Assembly (NCBI GenBank): GCA_903813345.2 | Contig: CAIIXF020000002.1 | Span: 22,584,455-22,648,454 of the forward strand | Origin: Owenia fusiformis | Taxonomy: Eukaryota > Annelida > Polychaeta > Sabellida > Oweniidae | Reading direction: 5' to 3' | Length of the DNA stretch: 64,000 bases | Shown here: positions 21,129 through 33,806 of the stretch, one piece after another | How the letters are laid out: each line of letters begins with the position of its first letter | Position numbering within the stretch: the first letter of the stretch is position 1 | Notes under the pieces: generated by a model | The model's database searches: none | What the model saw: the letters and a program-made list of their open reading frames with translations, nothing else | Told to the model about the DNA's origin: nothing | Made by a program: the position numbers and the translations under genes

Positions 21129-23497
21129 ATGGCGGAGGCTAAAATGAGTGATGAGGACAAACTTGGAAAAGAACTCTGTGATCTGACAAATCAGGCACAT
21201 CGGGATTATGAGAAAGAAGGACAAAAGATGATTCAGTTGGGGGATCTTTACAAGGGAATGTGTTCTAATAACTCCAAGAAGCATGAACATTATGTCAATG
21301 CCGTGGCACTTTATAAAGGGGCTTTGGCATGCAAGTCTGTGGGAAAAAAGAATCAAAATATTGAGCAATACCAACAATGGATTCAAATGTTATGTGATGA
21401 AGTTGAGATGATGTACCTCAAGAATATACTTGGCAATTTACCCACTACCCAAGATGCATCTGCTGGTATTGAGAGAGGTATGTCAAAAACAAATGCGCAG
21501 GGAAATCCCAAAGAAGGGTTGAATTCCTACAGATCCAGTCTTAAAGTAAAGATGAAGGACACAGTAGATTTAATGATGGAGTGGCCAAAGGCTGACAATG
21601 GACCAAATCCAGAGTATGAGGAATGCCTCAACCAAATGATAAGATCTATATGTGGAGACAACACAAGTTTCATGAAAGAATTCATTTCTGGGTTAATGGA
21701 GAAAAGCATTGCTGTATGTGGACCCCCACCCTGTAAATTCACTATGGTGGGACTGGGGTCTCTTGCAAGAGGTGAAAGCACCCCCTACTCTGATCTAGAA
21801 TATCTGTTCTTAACAGAGAATAATAGGCATGATGAATATTTCCTTAATCTCCACTTCTACTTTCAAATAAAAGTGCTCAACTTGGGAGAGACCCCTCTAA
21901 CTGTATTGGGAATAAAGGGGCTAAATGACTTCTACAAAGAAAAAGAGAAACTGTCACATGTATTTTTTGATGATACAACGCCTAGTGGGTTTAAGTTAGA
22001 TGGCAATAGACCATGGGCATCTAAATTACCACCTGGTCATGAGGGAACAGAAAGAAAAGAACCAATCAAACTAATTGGAACACCTAAGTACATGGCTGAG
22101 CTTAGTACCCTAGAAGCTGATAAGAAAAATGGCTATCACCTAGCAGCTATCATCTCCACAGCAACAAAGATAATGGGGGATGAGGAGTTGTTCCAGGAAT
22201 TCAGAGTTGAACTAGCTAGGGTCAGAAAACAAGAGAACACTGAGATGATGTTCAAAACTTGTATTGAGTGATGGAGGAAGATTGCACTAAATATAAAATA
22301 AGACGTGATTTTAACGTATATTTCACTCGAAATGCCAAACTAGACTATTATAGATTTCCTTCAATCATGGTCAATAATTTGAAAGATTTGTTTCAGATTG
22401 ATAAAACATCGCCATGGGAGATCATTGATGAATTAGAAATATTCATTGGTAAGGAAAATTGTTCCCACTTGTTGCTGATGGTCAATTTTGTCATTGGAGT
22501 TAGGCTGTTCACATACTGCGTGAAGAACCAGCAGCACGATGCTATTCATATATGCACAGCTACACGACACTTATCTGGTGCACATTTACAAGATGTTTTG
22601 ATGGACACTACAGCATCCTCTAGGGATGTCATTACGATTCCATTCACCAACTTGCTACAGCATTTCTTCCTCAGGTACATGAGCTGTTCCTTATCTGTCC
22701 CTGCAAGACTAAAAGATGCAGCAAACAAGAGTCCCAGTAGTTTTAAACAGCTGATGCAAGGATGTCCAATGTACTGTGGATGTAAATACTGCATCCTGTT
22801 AGCAAAATTATTAACAAACTTTCAGGCTGATGATGTCATTGATAAGGTAGATGTAGTGCTGAAATCTATAGAAGAATCATGGCACCACAAAATAGAACCT
22901 GCTGATAGAGCTAGAGATATAGTATTTGGAATCATCCAGAAGTGGTATCTTGAAATAGAAGATTATCATTCAATACTGAAGCTTCTCCAGGATGAGCTCC
23001 AGTCAAATCAACATCTTACCAGCAGCGAAAAAGCAAACCTTTTATATTACACAGCTGAATGTCAAACGAAGCTGGAAGAATACCCTACAGCACTAACATC
23101 TATTGAGGAAGCTATAAAGATGTCTCCAGCAAGTGATCTCTTTGCGCATATGATGCTGAAGGCTGAGATTCTACACAAACTGCAGGACTACACACAACTT
23201 GAGAAGTGTTGTAAGCGCTCCATGGAACTTCAATCTCAATGTGTGCCAAAGTTAAATGTGACCAAAGACACACTCGAGATATATTACTACTACACTGATG
23301 CCCTTATACAGAACAAAGAGTTTGAAGCTGCACTGGGTTACCTGGAAAAGGCCAAGTCTCTGTGTAAGCAAGGGGAGGAGATTCACTGGACATTTAAACA
23401 GTTCCTCCAGAGAATGATAACCTGTTTCATAGCCTTGGGAAAACAGGACAATGCTGAATATATCAGAAAACTCTTGGAACAACATAAGAACAAGTGA
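21129..23497 (+). pseudogene. NTase-TPR gene, copy 1, with one internal frameshift
   Basis: Two frames, 21129-22271 (380 residues from ATG in AAAATGGCGG) and from 22271 to 23497, together match the single frame of copy 2 at 45060. At the junction copy 1 has GTATTGAGTGATGGAG where copy 2 has GTATTGAACTTATGGAG: one base is missing and TGA ends the first part. Order: helical N terminus (about 1-200); nucleotidyltransferase motif GSLARGESTPYSDLE with G210-S211 and the putative metal ligands D222/E224; the segment KLDGNRPWASKLPPGHEGT and LIGTPKYMAEL typical of GlnD/DUF294-like enzymes; a helical middle; then three or four TPR-like units and a C-terminal tail ending in KLLEQHKNK. Loss of function, sequencing error or recoding are all possible. 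The function of this fusion in animals is unknown to me. Confidence 0.78.
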
Positions 23498-24675
23498 ACA
23501 TATCATCAATACTCCTATGAGAGATGTTTTATCAATATGATGTAAATCTTTCAAGATGAAAGTATTAAACTTACTATAAAGACACATAGGTAAATATATA
23601 TTTAGCATTCAATCTGTAAGATAATAAAATGTTTAATACCTTGTTCATCAAGGTACATCTTGTAAGGTACATCAAGTGTATTTTCTAATTTGAGAATTAA
23701 CAATATGTTGGACACTGAAAGAAACCATGCTAAATTATATTATACAAATGAACAGTTGTGAATGACAATTCATATAAGAAACACCCTGCAAGTTGACAAT
23801 TTCTAAAAAATCCTGTACCTGATGACTTCATGTTAATAATTAACATCTGTAAACAAAAAAGGCATTCCATTTACACAGGTTTTACTGCAAATGTTTTTGT
23901 AAAATATCTTGCATCAAGCTCTTGTACAAATATACAGACCTTCTACACAAGGTACAAAAATAGGTAATGGGGTTGGAGGTGCTGCGCTGAGGCTTGATGC
24001 AAGACTATATCTACATATGTACAGTTTAAATGAGGCTAGGTGCAAGGCTGTACCTAGATATGGACAGTTTAAAGTTAGAATGAGAGATAAAGAGAGTGAC
24101 AGCTACATTACAGTGCAAACAATTGCACTATTTATGATTTTGTAAATGATGTGTACTTTGGTATTTCAAATCAATTATCATTAAAAGACAGTGTTCCCTT
24201 GAATATTAAATTTTGATATTTATAGGGATACCAAGGAATGACAATGAATGGTCAGTCAAAAGAAACTGAAGGCACAGAGTTTGGAACAGTTGTCCTCTAT
24301 CTCCGATTCTACCCTTAAATTAATTTTGTAACAGTGTATGTTCAGTAATATATCCTTCTTGTAAGCCTATTGCCATCTTGTTGTGGTCAATACTGTGAAA
24401 AGGTTTTGATATGGTCAAAATGCCCATTTAGTGTGTAATTCATTTCTAGTAGGCTTTCAAGATGCTTGATGTAATCAATATCACATGAAGCTTGCTTATA
24501 ATATAAATATAGAAACATAGCACAAAGTTGCTAAAACTTGTCTCCTTATGGGGGAATTGGGCATATTAAGACATGATAAAACCAAAGACATTGTCTGTGG
24601 TATAATATTAATATATCAGTAAAAACCTGTGGCACAGGTATTCATCTCAATAGAATTAAAAATATTTATATGTTT
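23498..24675. other. 3' flank of NTase-TPR gene 1, duplicated after copy 2
   Basis: No gene seen. Much of it is matched by diverged sequence at 54930-55020, 59160-59282 and 61197-61480: examples are GAGAGATGYTTTATCAAT after the stop codon, TTTGGAACAGTTG, and CCTTCTTGTAAGCC. It therefore serves as the empty reference for the elements inserted in the second copy. Confidence 0.7.
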
Positions 24676-26840
24676 TATATTGTATCTAATATCTTCAAGT
24701 TCAATATCAAAATGTTCAGTCCAATATCTACATGTTGTAATATCAAAATTTTCAGTTTACTATCTAGATGTTCAGTTTAATATAAAAATCTTCAGTTTAA
24801 TAACTACATGTTCAGTTAAGTATCAACATGTTCAGTTTAATATCTACATGTTCAGTTAAATATCTACATGTTCAGTTAAATAACTACATGTTCAGTTTAA
24901 TAACTACATGTTCAGTTTAGTATCAACATGTTCAGTTTAATATCTACAGGTTCAGTTTAATATCAACATGTTCAGTTTAATATCTATATGTTCAGTTTAA
25001 TATCATCATGTTCAGTTAAATATCTATATGTTCAGTTTAATATCAACATGTTCAGTTTAATATCTACATGTTCAGTTAAATGTCTACATGTTCAGTTAAA
25101 TAACTACATGTTCAGTTTAATAACTACATGTTCAGTTTAATATCTACATGTTCAGTTTAATATCTACATGTTCAGTTAAATGTCTACATGTTCAGTTAAA
25201 TGTCTACATGTTCAGTTAAATAACTACATGTTCAGTTTAATATCTACATGTTCAGTTTAATATCTACATGTTCAGCCTCATGTAAATATGTTCAGTTTAA
25301 TATCTACATGTTCAGTTAAATGTCTACATGTTCAGTTTAATTTCTACATGTTCAGTTTAATATAAAAATCTTCAGTTTAATAACTACATGTTCAGTTAAA
25401 TGTCTACATGTTCAGTTAAATATCTACATGTTCAGTTTAATATAAAAATCTTCAGTTTAATATAAAAATCTTCAGTTTAATAACTACATGTTCAGTTTAG
25501 TATCAACATGTTCAGTTTAATATCTACATGTTCAGTTAAATATCTACATGTTCAGTTAAATAACTACATGTTCAGTTTAATAACTACATGTTCAGTTTAG
25601 TATCAACATGTTCAGTTTAAAATCTACAGGTTCAGTTTAATATCAACATGTTCAGTTTAATATCTATATGTTCAGTTTAATATCAACATGTTCAGTTTAA
25701 TATCTATATGTTCAGTTTAATATCATCATGTTCAGTTAAATATCTATATGTTCAGTTTAATATCAACATGTTCAGTTTAATATCTACATGTTCAGTTAAA
25801 TGTCCACATGTTCAGTTAAATAACTACATGTTCAGTTTAATAACTACATGTTCAGTTTAATATCTACATGTTCAGTTTAATATCTACATGTTCAGTTAAA
25901 TGTCTACATGTTCAGTTAAATGTCAACATGTTCAGTTAAATAACTACATGTTCAGTTTAATATCTACATGTTCAGTTTAATATCTACATGTTCAGCTTCA
26001 TGTAAATATGTTCAGTTTAATATCTACATGTTCAGTTAAATGTCTACATGTTCAGTTAAATAACTACATGTTCAGTTTAATAACTACATGTTCAGTTTAG
26101 TATCAACATGTTCAGTTTAATATCAACAAGTTCAGTTTAATATCTACATGTTCAGTTTAGTATCAACATGTTCAGTTTAATAACTACATGTTCAGTTTAG
26201 TATCAACATGTTCAGTTTAATATCTACATGTTCAGTTTAATATCAACATGTTCAGTTTAATATCAACATGATCAGTTTAATATCAACATGTTCAGTTTAA
26301 TATCATCATGTTCAATTGAATATCAACATGTTCATTTAAATAACTACATGTTCAGTTTAATAACTACATGTTCAGTTTAGTATTAACATGTTCAGTTTAA
26401 TATCAACATGTTCAGTTTAATATCTACATGTTCAGTTAAATATCTACATGTTCATTTAAATATCTACATGTTCAGTTAAATATCAACATGTCCAGTTTAG
26501 TATCAACATGTTCAGTACAAAAATCAACATGTTCAGTTTAAGATCAGCAATATCACTAAGTTAAATTTTATGACAACATGTCAGGTTAAAATAAGCATGT
26601 TCATTTTGATACTTCCATGTTCAGTTAAATATCAACATGTTCAGTTAAATATCACCATGTTCAGTTCAATATCATCATGTTCAATTTAATATCAACATAT
26701 TCAGTTCAGTGTCATCATGTTCAGTTCAATATCAACATGTTCAGTTTAATATCAACATGTTCAGTTCAATATCAAAATGTTCAGTTTAATATCAACATGT
26801 TCAGTCCGATGTTCATAAGTTCAGTTTAATATCATCAGTA
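24676..26840. repeat. 20-bp minisatellite array 1 (about 105 units)
   Basis: Roughly 2.1 kb of head-to-tail 20-bp units, ATGTTCAGTTTAATATCTAC and variants (TAACTAC, TATCAAC, TGTCTAC, TATAAAAATC). Blocks of variants recur at larger scale: the order at 24861-25290 is repeated at 25541-26010 with an offset of 680 and then 720 bp (two extra units). The array therefore grew by block duplication as well as by unit slippage. Units decay toward both edges. There are no unique spacers. It lies 1.2 kb downstream of NTase-TPR gene 1. Confidence 0.97.
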
Positions 26841-27340
26841 TAATTCTAGGTTGATCAGAGGAACTTAAATATACTTAATATGCTTGAATAAATAATGAGT
26901 AAACAATAAACAACTGTCATTTTGTTTGCTATGAAGCATCGAGAATATACTGCTAACACCAGAGAAAGTTGTAGTTTTTTCAAAGAAATTGCGCCTCTCA
27001 GGGATATGCTAAAGTCGCAATGCAAAATAACAAAAGTTGCAAAAAATTGCTTCATCTTATGTCTATATAAGGAATTCAACAAAATATTGACAAAATATTG
27101 TTTCTGGGACGAAATCAAACGACTTTGACCTTTTTTGTAATTTAACGATCAAAACAAGTATACATACCATAGTACTATTTAAGCAGATATCACACAAATT
27201 CATAAAAATAATTTTTGATCGATGAAATCATTGATTATAAAACCGGAAGTTTTTCTCTGAGGTTGGTGTGAAAATATTTTGATTATTTTAAATTTTGTCG
27301 TTTATTCGATTTTGAATGCTTCTAATTGATCGTCAAATGC
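26841..27340. other. Flank of minisatellite array 1
   Basis: No gene. The first part (about 26850-26950, with TTTTGTTTGCTATGAAGCAT) is matched by diverged sequence after array 2 at about 63730-63830, so the duplicated block includes both array edges. Confidence 0.6.
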
Positions 27341-27826
27341 TTCCTATGATTTCTATTAGTAATATTTTGACTTTCCCGTTCTATAAAAAGAACATCATCA
27401 CCATTTAAATGCTTCTAAATTATCTTCAAATTGTTGTATTTTGTTTACCACCAATGAAGGTGAGCAATACCTCTTTGGTATATCCCGTATATTTACATCG
27501 CAATTTACGTAATTAACCTGGGAGATAGACCCAGAAACCCCTCCTTGAAGGAGCCCTGTGTTCTTTTATGTGCACTTATACATAAACATACAAGTACACA
27601 CCACAGCCTTTTGTACGAGTTGCGGACCACTCAGTCAAACACCCTGAAGTACTTCACGCAAACAAGCAAATTTAGTCTTGCCTGAACCAGGGATCGAATC
27701 TGGGACCTATTGGTAAGAGGTACCTGCGCTACCGCTGAGCTATACGGGGGGACTAATACTTACTATGATTTCTATTAGTAATATTTTGACTTCCCCATTA
27801 CAAAAAAAGAACATTATCACCATTTA
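27341..27826. repeat. 70-bp direct repeat bracketing a SINE-like element
   Basis: The block at 27341-27405 (CTATGATTTCTATTAGTAAT then ATTTTGAC, then AGAACATCATCACCATTTA) recurs at 27765-27826. Between the copies lies about 355 bp that includes the tRNA-derived element on the minus strand. Confidence 0.75.
27480..27755 (-). mobile_element. tRNA-derived SINE-like element
   Basis: Read on the minus strand it opens with a tRNA-like head (about 27680-27751) with box A TAGCTCAGCGG and box B GATTCGATCCC. The rest is an unrelated body. The stems pair imperfectly, so it is not a working tRNA. Confidence 0.6.
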
Positions 27827-27829
27827 CTC

Positions 27830-28934
27830 GACTTGTTAATTTACTTCCGGTCTACCAAGAAAAATCTAAATAACAAAAGTATGCATAATTCAAAAATAGA
27901 ATCATCAGAGAAGGTTTTAAACCATTAAACCGACCCTAAAACCAGAAAAAAATCTTGAACCATTTTATCGGCTCTGAAGCCTTAAAGGGTGACGCATATC
28001 GTTTAGCAAATCGAACGCTCGTTTCTGGTGTTGCTCACCGTTTAGTATAAAAGGCCAGATCCCGGAATAATACTCAAGGGTTCACAGGTTCGAGGTTGTT
28101 GTGTAAACACCTCTAACTGTTATATAGCATAAGTATATTATAGATCGTCACACATTTATAAAAGGGTGATTTTTATTTTGACAAATCAATTCCACATTTA
28201 TGGGTGAAGTTTCAGGATCTTCTATTTGTGTATAATAAGGAAAAATTGGCATCTAAATTTCCCCATAACGTAATAGCACACAGCTTGGCATATGAAATAT
28301 CCTACAAATGAAACAAAGCAAGACAAACCGGTTTCTAAGACAAGGATTTATATTGGCTGTTGTACATGTATTCTTTGAACGCAATCACTCTTTGGATAAC
28401 GTTTTCAAAATCATTATAAACGGATTATTTTATCTCAAAGACAATTTCAATAAACTGGATTTTACAGAACTCCCCTTATTTCTTAAAAGTGGACTGATCC
28501 AGTTGATTCGCCTGGAGCCGCCATATTGTTTTTATACGGGATGCTAATCGGAACCCTTTAATATTCCTGTAAACTAGAATATTGTAAGTGTAGACAGTAG
28601 AGTTGATTACCTAGTGATTTTTTCAATTTTACCAAATTACATTGATCAGTACGTGCTATGTTCTAAATAACCATTATAATGTCGTAAAATCAGAATAAAA
28701 CTACCAATTCTCGTCAAGAAAAAGTCTTTCAGAGAAAATTTTTTGAACCTGATTTTGAGTGGTCTTATCAAGGAATTACCAATGATAGATATTGACTAGA
28801 AAAACTAGCTGAAGCGTTTTTGCGGTAAGTTGCGCTGTTTTGTAAAAGTTGGGCTCTGTTTTGGGTACTGAAAGTTGTGGGAATTTGTCATGCGCGCAAC
28901 AATTCAACCTTCACTGGTGTCACATACTGTCTAA
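27830..28934. other. Non-coding stretch, no feature recognised
   Basis: A small open frame at 28308-28547 has no recognisable features. A TATAAAAGGC word at 28047 resembles a core promoter element but no transcript can be attached to it. Confidence 0.4.
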
Positions 28935-29511
28935 TAGGATGTCACGGTTTCCCGATATTGTTCCGTCTCTCGGGACTTTGGTCTCGGGTTGGGACAGGAC
29001 AACCCTCGGTACCGAAGATTTCAGTCCATGTTCAGGATATACTATTTCTCCTGTATATGAACCTAAAACTTCCCAAATGCACGATAAATATGATCTAAAT
29101 AAACTAGAATTTTCTTTCGTTTTACAACTTATTGCCAGATTACATTCATGTGTAAATGCCATCTAGTGGCAATTACTACAAGTGATAATAATATTCAGGA
29201 CAGAACATGCATAATCTTTCCCTTTGAAATATACTTTAATTTAAACAATAACAAAGAACTTCATTGGCGAGAAAGGTAACAACTAAAATTAATCTCAGAT
29301 TACAAATGTTTGCACATTATGCGCAGCCCTCTTATGACGTTCAAAAGATTTGCGCTGCATAAGCATAACCGGATGTAGACGGAAAATGCAAGTGTTTAAC
29401 TGTTTTAAACTTATTAGCTATTTTATTGGTTATGTCCCATCCTGTTCCAAATGTCCCGTCCCGAAATGTTTTTGTCCCCTCCTGAAATATTTTTGTCCAG
29501 TGACATCCCTA
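28935..29511. mobile_element. hAT-type MITE with 8-bp target duplication CTGTCTAA
   Basis: Inverted ends TAGGATGTCAC / GTGACATCCCTA are flanked by the exact duplication CTGTCTAA (28927-28934 and 29512-29519). The inner ends carry matching GGGAC / GTCCC words. No transposase is seen. The duplication fits the hAT preference (T at 2, A at 7). Confidence 0.85.
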
Positions 29512-29836
29512 CTGTCTAAGAATTGAAAAAATAACAATTTTGAGATATTTTGAAAAAAAAACAGATTGAAAATCCCAATAGCTTTTCTTGAGGGGCTATG
29601 ACTATTTGAGTATTGTGACTATGTGAGTATTGACTTTGTATTTGAGAGAAAAACTAAATTTCAATATTGATACTTATGTAAACAGATTAACCTCCTACAG
29701 TATGAAAACAGGTAATAACGTGATAATTGGCAAATTAGGTTTTTTAATGGATTACAATTCAGTAAATTGGATTAACCTCCTGTAGAGGTAGGAACAAGTC
29801 TTTAAAACTTAATTGCCAAATCTTTGTGCCTGAGAC

Positions 29837-29905
29837 TGGTAGAATGAGGAGGATTAAGAATGTCAGAACATTTTTGGTAGAATGAGGAGGATTAAGAATG
29901 TCAGA
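29837..29905. repeat. Short direct repeat
   Basis: GGTAGAATGAGGAGGATTAA followed by GAATGTCAGA occurs twice in a row with a period of about 43 bp. Confidence 0.7.
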
Positions 29906-29948
29906 TTCCTTTTTAAGTAAACCAAATGGATTATTAATGGTATATACC

Positions 29949-30170
29949 CAGGGGTGAATCTGGGAACAAACAAGGGGGGCATATTTCATGTCTGGTAAAA
30001 AAAAGATTATAAGATAAGATATAAAATAAGATAAGATATAAAATAAGGCCTCAAAAAAAGGCCCAGTAATGCCAAAAAGGCCCACTTATTGAGGCCTTAG
30101 GGCCAATTTTTTCCTGGGCCCATCCAAGGGGGGGGGGTGGGGTGGAAATCTGCCCCCAGATCCGCCAGTG
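29949..30170. mobile_element. hAT5/6-like MITE with 6-bp duplication TATACC
   Basis: The right end CCCAGATCCGCCAGTG matches that of the 7383-7664 element. The left end CAGGGGTGAATCTGGG is more diverged. Flanks TATACC (29943-29948 and 30171-30176) are identical. The body has the same GGGCCC and G-run composition. Confidence 0.7.
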
Positions 30171-30351
30171 TATACCTGCCCTGCAATGAGGGAGAATCAT
30201 ATTTCCAGTGATACATATAAATCCTTTATATGATCTTGTAGGTTCATTAAATCCCCGCGAACCCCAAACCTCCGTAAGTGGAACACCTCCTAAGTGGACC
30301 GATTTTTGGCATAACGGAGGGTGTTCCACTTACACAGGTTCTACTGTATAT

Positions 30352-30797
30352 TAGTGGTGCAACTCGAATGCCAGTACTCGCCACTCACTCGTTGAACCTG
30401 TCCAAGATAGTTACTCGAGTACGTTTTTTCAAACTCGAGTATGCATGTTTTATTATGAAGTGTTTTAAACCCCGGGAATGATGATTTTTGGATGCACTGA
30501 ACGAAACAAAGTATCGATTCCGGAAACAAAATGAAAATATTTAAAAACAAACAAACAAACACAATTATGGCATGAATAACTACATTTATTCTCACTAAAT
30601 TGATACAAACTATATATAACATCAATAACATATAGAAGAAACGAAGAAATTGTATCTATTTGGTCTTCAAACAGTCGACTAGGTGAGTTTTTTATTTTTT
30701 TAAAATTTTTCCCTCATTTTTGCGAGTGGTACTCGATTACAGTGGCATTTTCACACTTTCTACTCGAGTAGCATTTTTCTTGCGAGTTGCACCACTA
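30352..30797. mobile_element. hAT-type MITE with 8-bp target duplication CTGTATAT
   Basis: Ends TAGTGGTGCAACTCG / CGAGTTGCACCACTA are perfect inverted repeats, flanked by CTGTATAT at 30344-30351 and 30798-30805. Internal ACTCGAGTA words recur in both halves. It lies inside an older repeat with the inverted words AAGTGGAACACC / GGTGTTCCACTT (30278-30334). Confidence 0.9.
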
Positions 30798-30805
30798 CTG
30801 TATAT

Positions 30806-31847
30806 ACAAATGTATACATTGTCTACATTTTTTAGATTATAGGAAGCAATAGTAGGAATGTGTAATATCACTCCTTACCTTACCATAGGATTTGATCCTA
30901 TGTTTCAGATGAACCGACTAAACACCAACTGTCAGTCTAGCTTACTGAACAGTGAACACACATATCCATTGAATATTTTTTAAACTGAAAATCTGAACTT
31001 GTGACTGACTGCCTTGCGTACATATATTTCGATTAATACATATCTTATTGAATAGACAATGGTTACCTTATTTTGCATTGCTATTTTAAATTTCACTATA
31101 CAATGTACCGTAATCACACCAAAGAGCACACAATGACTAGAGATGGGTCATATTTTAAAAAACTATTTTGATATTTATACATTTAATTATTGTTAAAAAT
31201 CTAACTATTTTACTAAGTAGGAATCTGAGAGTATATATTTGGGTGTTTTAAATTGGAGAAATGACGATTTACAAATTAATTTTTTGAAAGTGCAGAGCTA
31301 CCTTGAGCCATACTGGATCTTTAAATGTGTATATTTTTTATTTGGCATCAATGGGGGTATTTTGTTATTGAAAGTGTAAAACTGCCTTAAGCTGTACTGG
31401 CTCTAGATGTGCATATTTCGTATTTTACACCGCATATACTGTTGTACTGCAATTAGTTGATTCTGACCACCCACTTGACATTTAAATCCTCACAGGGGTA
31501 TAAGCATTAAGGTCTCAATACTGATTAGGTATAACACACAAGCATCATGTACATATGATTTGACTTCAATGGCTTGTAAGGCTGATGTAATCTATCTTTA
31601 GATATCAGTTTTTTAAATAATCCTTATATTTTCTATCAAGGTATGCAATCTCTTTATAGTGTTCATGAGATATTTCCAAAAATCACCTTTAAAAGTCAGC
31701 TATGGTCTGTACATTTTAAGATTTAGTGGTAATTTCAGGAACGAGGAGTTTGAAATCTGGATCTGTTCCAGGTCCAGATTTCTTATAACCCTGATGATTG
31801 TACAGTTTTCAAAGATAGCTGCTAGTAAAATCCTTACTGCTGCTAAT
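30806..31847. other. Non-coding stretch
   Basis: No gene seen. A diverged two-copy repeat of about 80 bp (start near 31289 and 31369, with ACTGCCTTAAGC-like words) is the only structure noticed. Confidence 0.5.
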
Positions 31848-33016
31848 TAGTGTTGTCGCGATTAATCCATACATCGCAATATACATTGCCAAAGCTGATT
31901 CAAGCAATGCAACGATGTCTGAAACAAAGCATCAATGTTTTAAAAAAATCAAAGGATAGGTATCGATATGGTGAACTGAATTCAACAATGTTTTTCTCTT
32001 AAACCAACTATTGAAAACATTCTGTAAAAAACATGGTGTTTTATGTAATGTTGACTGATTGACAACAATCTAATGCAAAAATTATTTTGCATTTTTTGTT
32101 TTTTTAGTGCAATTGTTTTTGCTCCTTTCTACCAATTCTTGAGAATGAAATAAAATGTCTTTCCAAACCTTGTTGGAACAAAATAGCATATACAACATGT
32201 TTTTAGACCTCTCAATATTATAGTTACACAAAGGAATTTTTGGTTGATTTTAAAAAAGTATTCAAAAAATTAAAACAAAATCCCCCAAAAAAGATAAAAA
32301 TCATGATAAACCTTTTATTTCATTAACAAGATACTTTTTTAAAATCAACCAAAATTTCCTTTGTCCAATTACAATATTGAGAGACCTAAACATGTTTTGT
32401 TTATGTCGTTTTGTTCCAATGAGGTTTGGAAAGATGTTTCATTTCACTCTGGAAACATGATACCAAGAACAAAACAAGCGTTTGATGTGTTTTCTAAAAC
32501 ACTATAGATGAAAGTATACATACATTTTTCAAATTATATTGTTACCATTCAAAAGATGACCATCAAATTGACGATGTCTTAAATTTTAAGATTTTTTTTA
32601 TGACTGGTTGAAGAGAAACGTGTGTTCAAAAAGTTCACCATATCGATACCACTCCTTTGTTAAAAATCACCCTTTCTTATCTTATTTTGACGCAAATGTC
32701 TTACCTTTCACATGTCTTAGTTCATTTTCCAATATTCTCTCATATTTTTCCGCCTTAAAACTGTTTAAGCTAGTCAAAATGAACCATTAATCTAAAATTT
32801 TTTACTTTACTTTCACTTCACTGTTACCGGAAGTACCCGGGTATACCAGCGTACTATTATTAATTTGTTCTGTTCGGTATTTTAGTGCATTAGCGTTCTG
32901 TATTTTGGTGCACTTTTTTCATTTTTTCTCGATGTACATCGCGATGTGCATCGACGTTTACTCTTGAAAATTGCTGATGCATCGATGTACGATTATGGCA
33001 CATCGCGACAACACTA
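31848..33016. mobile_element. hAT-type element with 8-bp target duplication CTGCTAAT
   Basis: Ends TAGTGTTGTCGCGAT / ATCGCGACAACACTA are flanked by CTGCTAAT (31840-31847 and 33017-33024). The subterminal regions are rich in ATCGATG/CATCGAT words. The centre contains a further long inverted repeat (about 32150-32245 against 32330-32440, with CCTCTCAATATT / AATATTGAGAG). No transposase frame is visible. Confidence 0.9.
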
Positions 33017-33024
33017 CTGCTAAT

Positions 33025-33750
33025 GATAATTATATTGTCATTTCATAAAATAATAGCTTACATCATAATTTGTCACCATTTGTCATCATAAACAGTCACC
33101 CACATTCACACACACAAATAATTATTAAGGTAGTCCTTTACTGACTATTGCACAGTCAGTTCACACATCCTAAATCCTTTTTTCATTTTTATTTTATTTT
33201 TCATTTTTATTTTCATCCTTTTGGAACCACTTTGTATTTTTTATACTTTTTATATGACACATAATTATATTTATTAATATTAGACCTTTATGTGGCAGAT
33301 TTAGTCATTATATACAATGAAATTTAAAGGGGCAACAAGAGAAATTTCGAATTTTTTTTATTTTTTCTGAGCTATCAGGTCAATATTTAACTTAACATCT
33401 TCTTTGACATATCTATTTTCTTAAAATGTATGGATAAACTATCAATTTCAGCATTGAAAAGTGTAAATTCAGTTCAAAGCTTCTATAAAGGGAGTCCCAC
33501 TTATAGATTTTTAAGATCCAACACGTTTCAAGAGGAATATCAGCTGAAATAATGTTCATCCGGGTGGTTTCTTTGAAGATAATAAAAGTATATGTTAGTC
33601 TTGATAAAATATCAAAACTTAAATATATTATCAATTTTTTTCTCAAGATCTGAACAGTGAATTTTCTCAAATATTTTTATAAATACATTTGTTGTCTCAT
33701 AGAATGATCCCAATTTTTTTTAAGAAAATCAGAATTGTTGGATTTAAAAA
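33025..33750. other. Non-coding AT-rich stretch
   Basis: Contains a TTTTATTTTTCATTTTTA low-complexity run (33178-33220). No gene seen. Confidence 0.5.
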
Positions 33751-33806
33751 CAAGGCACAGGACGTGAACGAGATCACACCATCAAATAGGCAGACACTAT
33801 GAACCA

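Noticed and set aside
22268-22273. Overlapping stop and start (TGATG) as in a bacterial operon.
   Set aside because: The paralogue is one continuous frame, so a one-base deletion is the simpler reading in an animal genome.
24676-26840. The regular 20-bp array could be taken for a CRISPR array.
   Set aside because: The repeats are directly abutting with no unique spacers, and the genome is animal.
28308-28547. Open frame of 79 codons on the plus strand.
   Set aside because: Short, no recognisable motif, no splice or promoter support.
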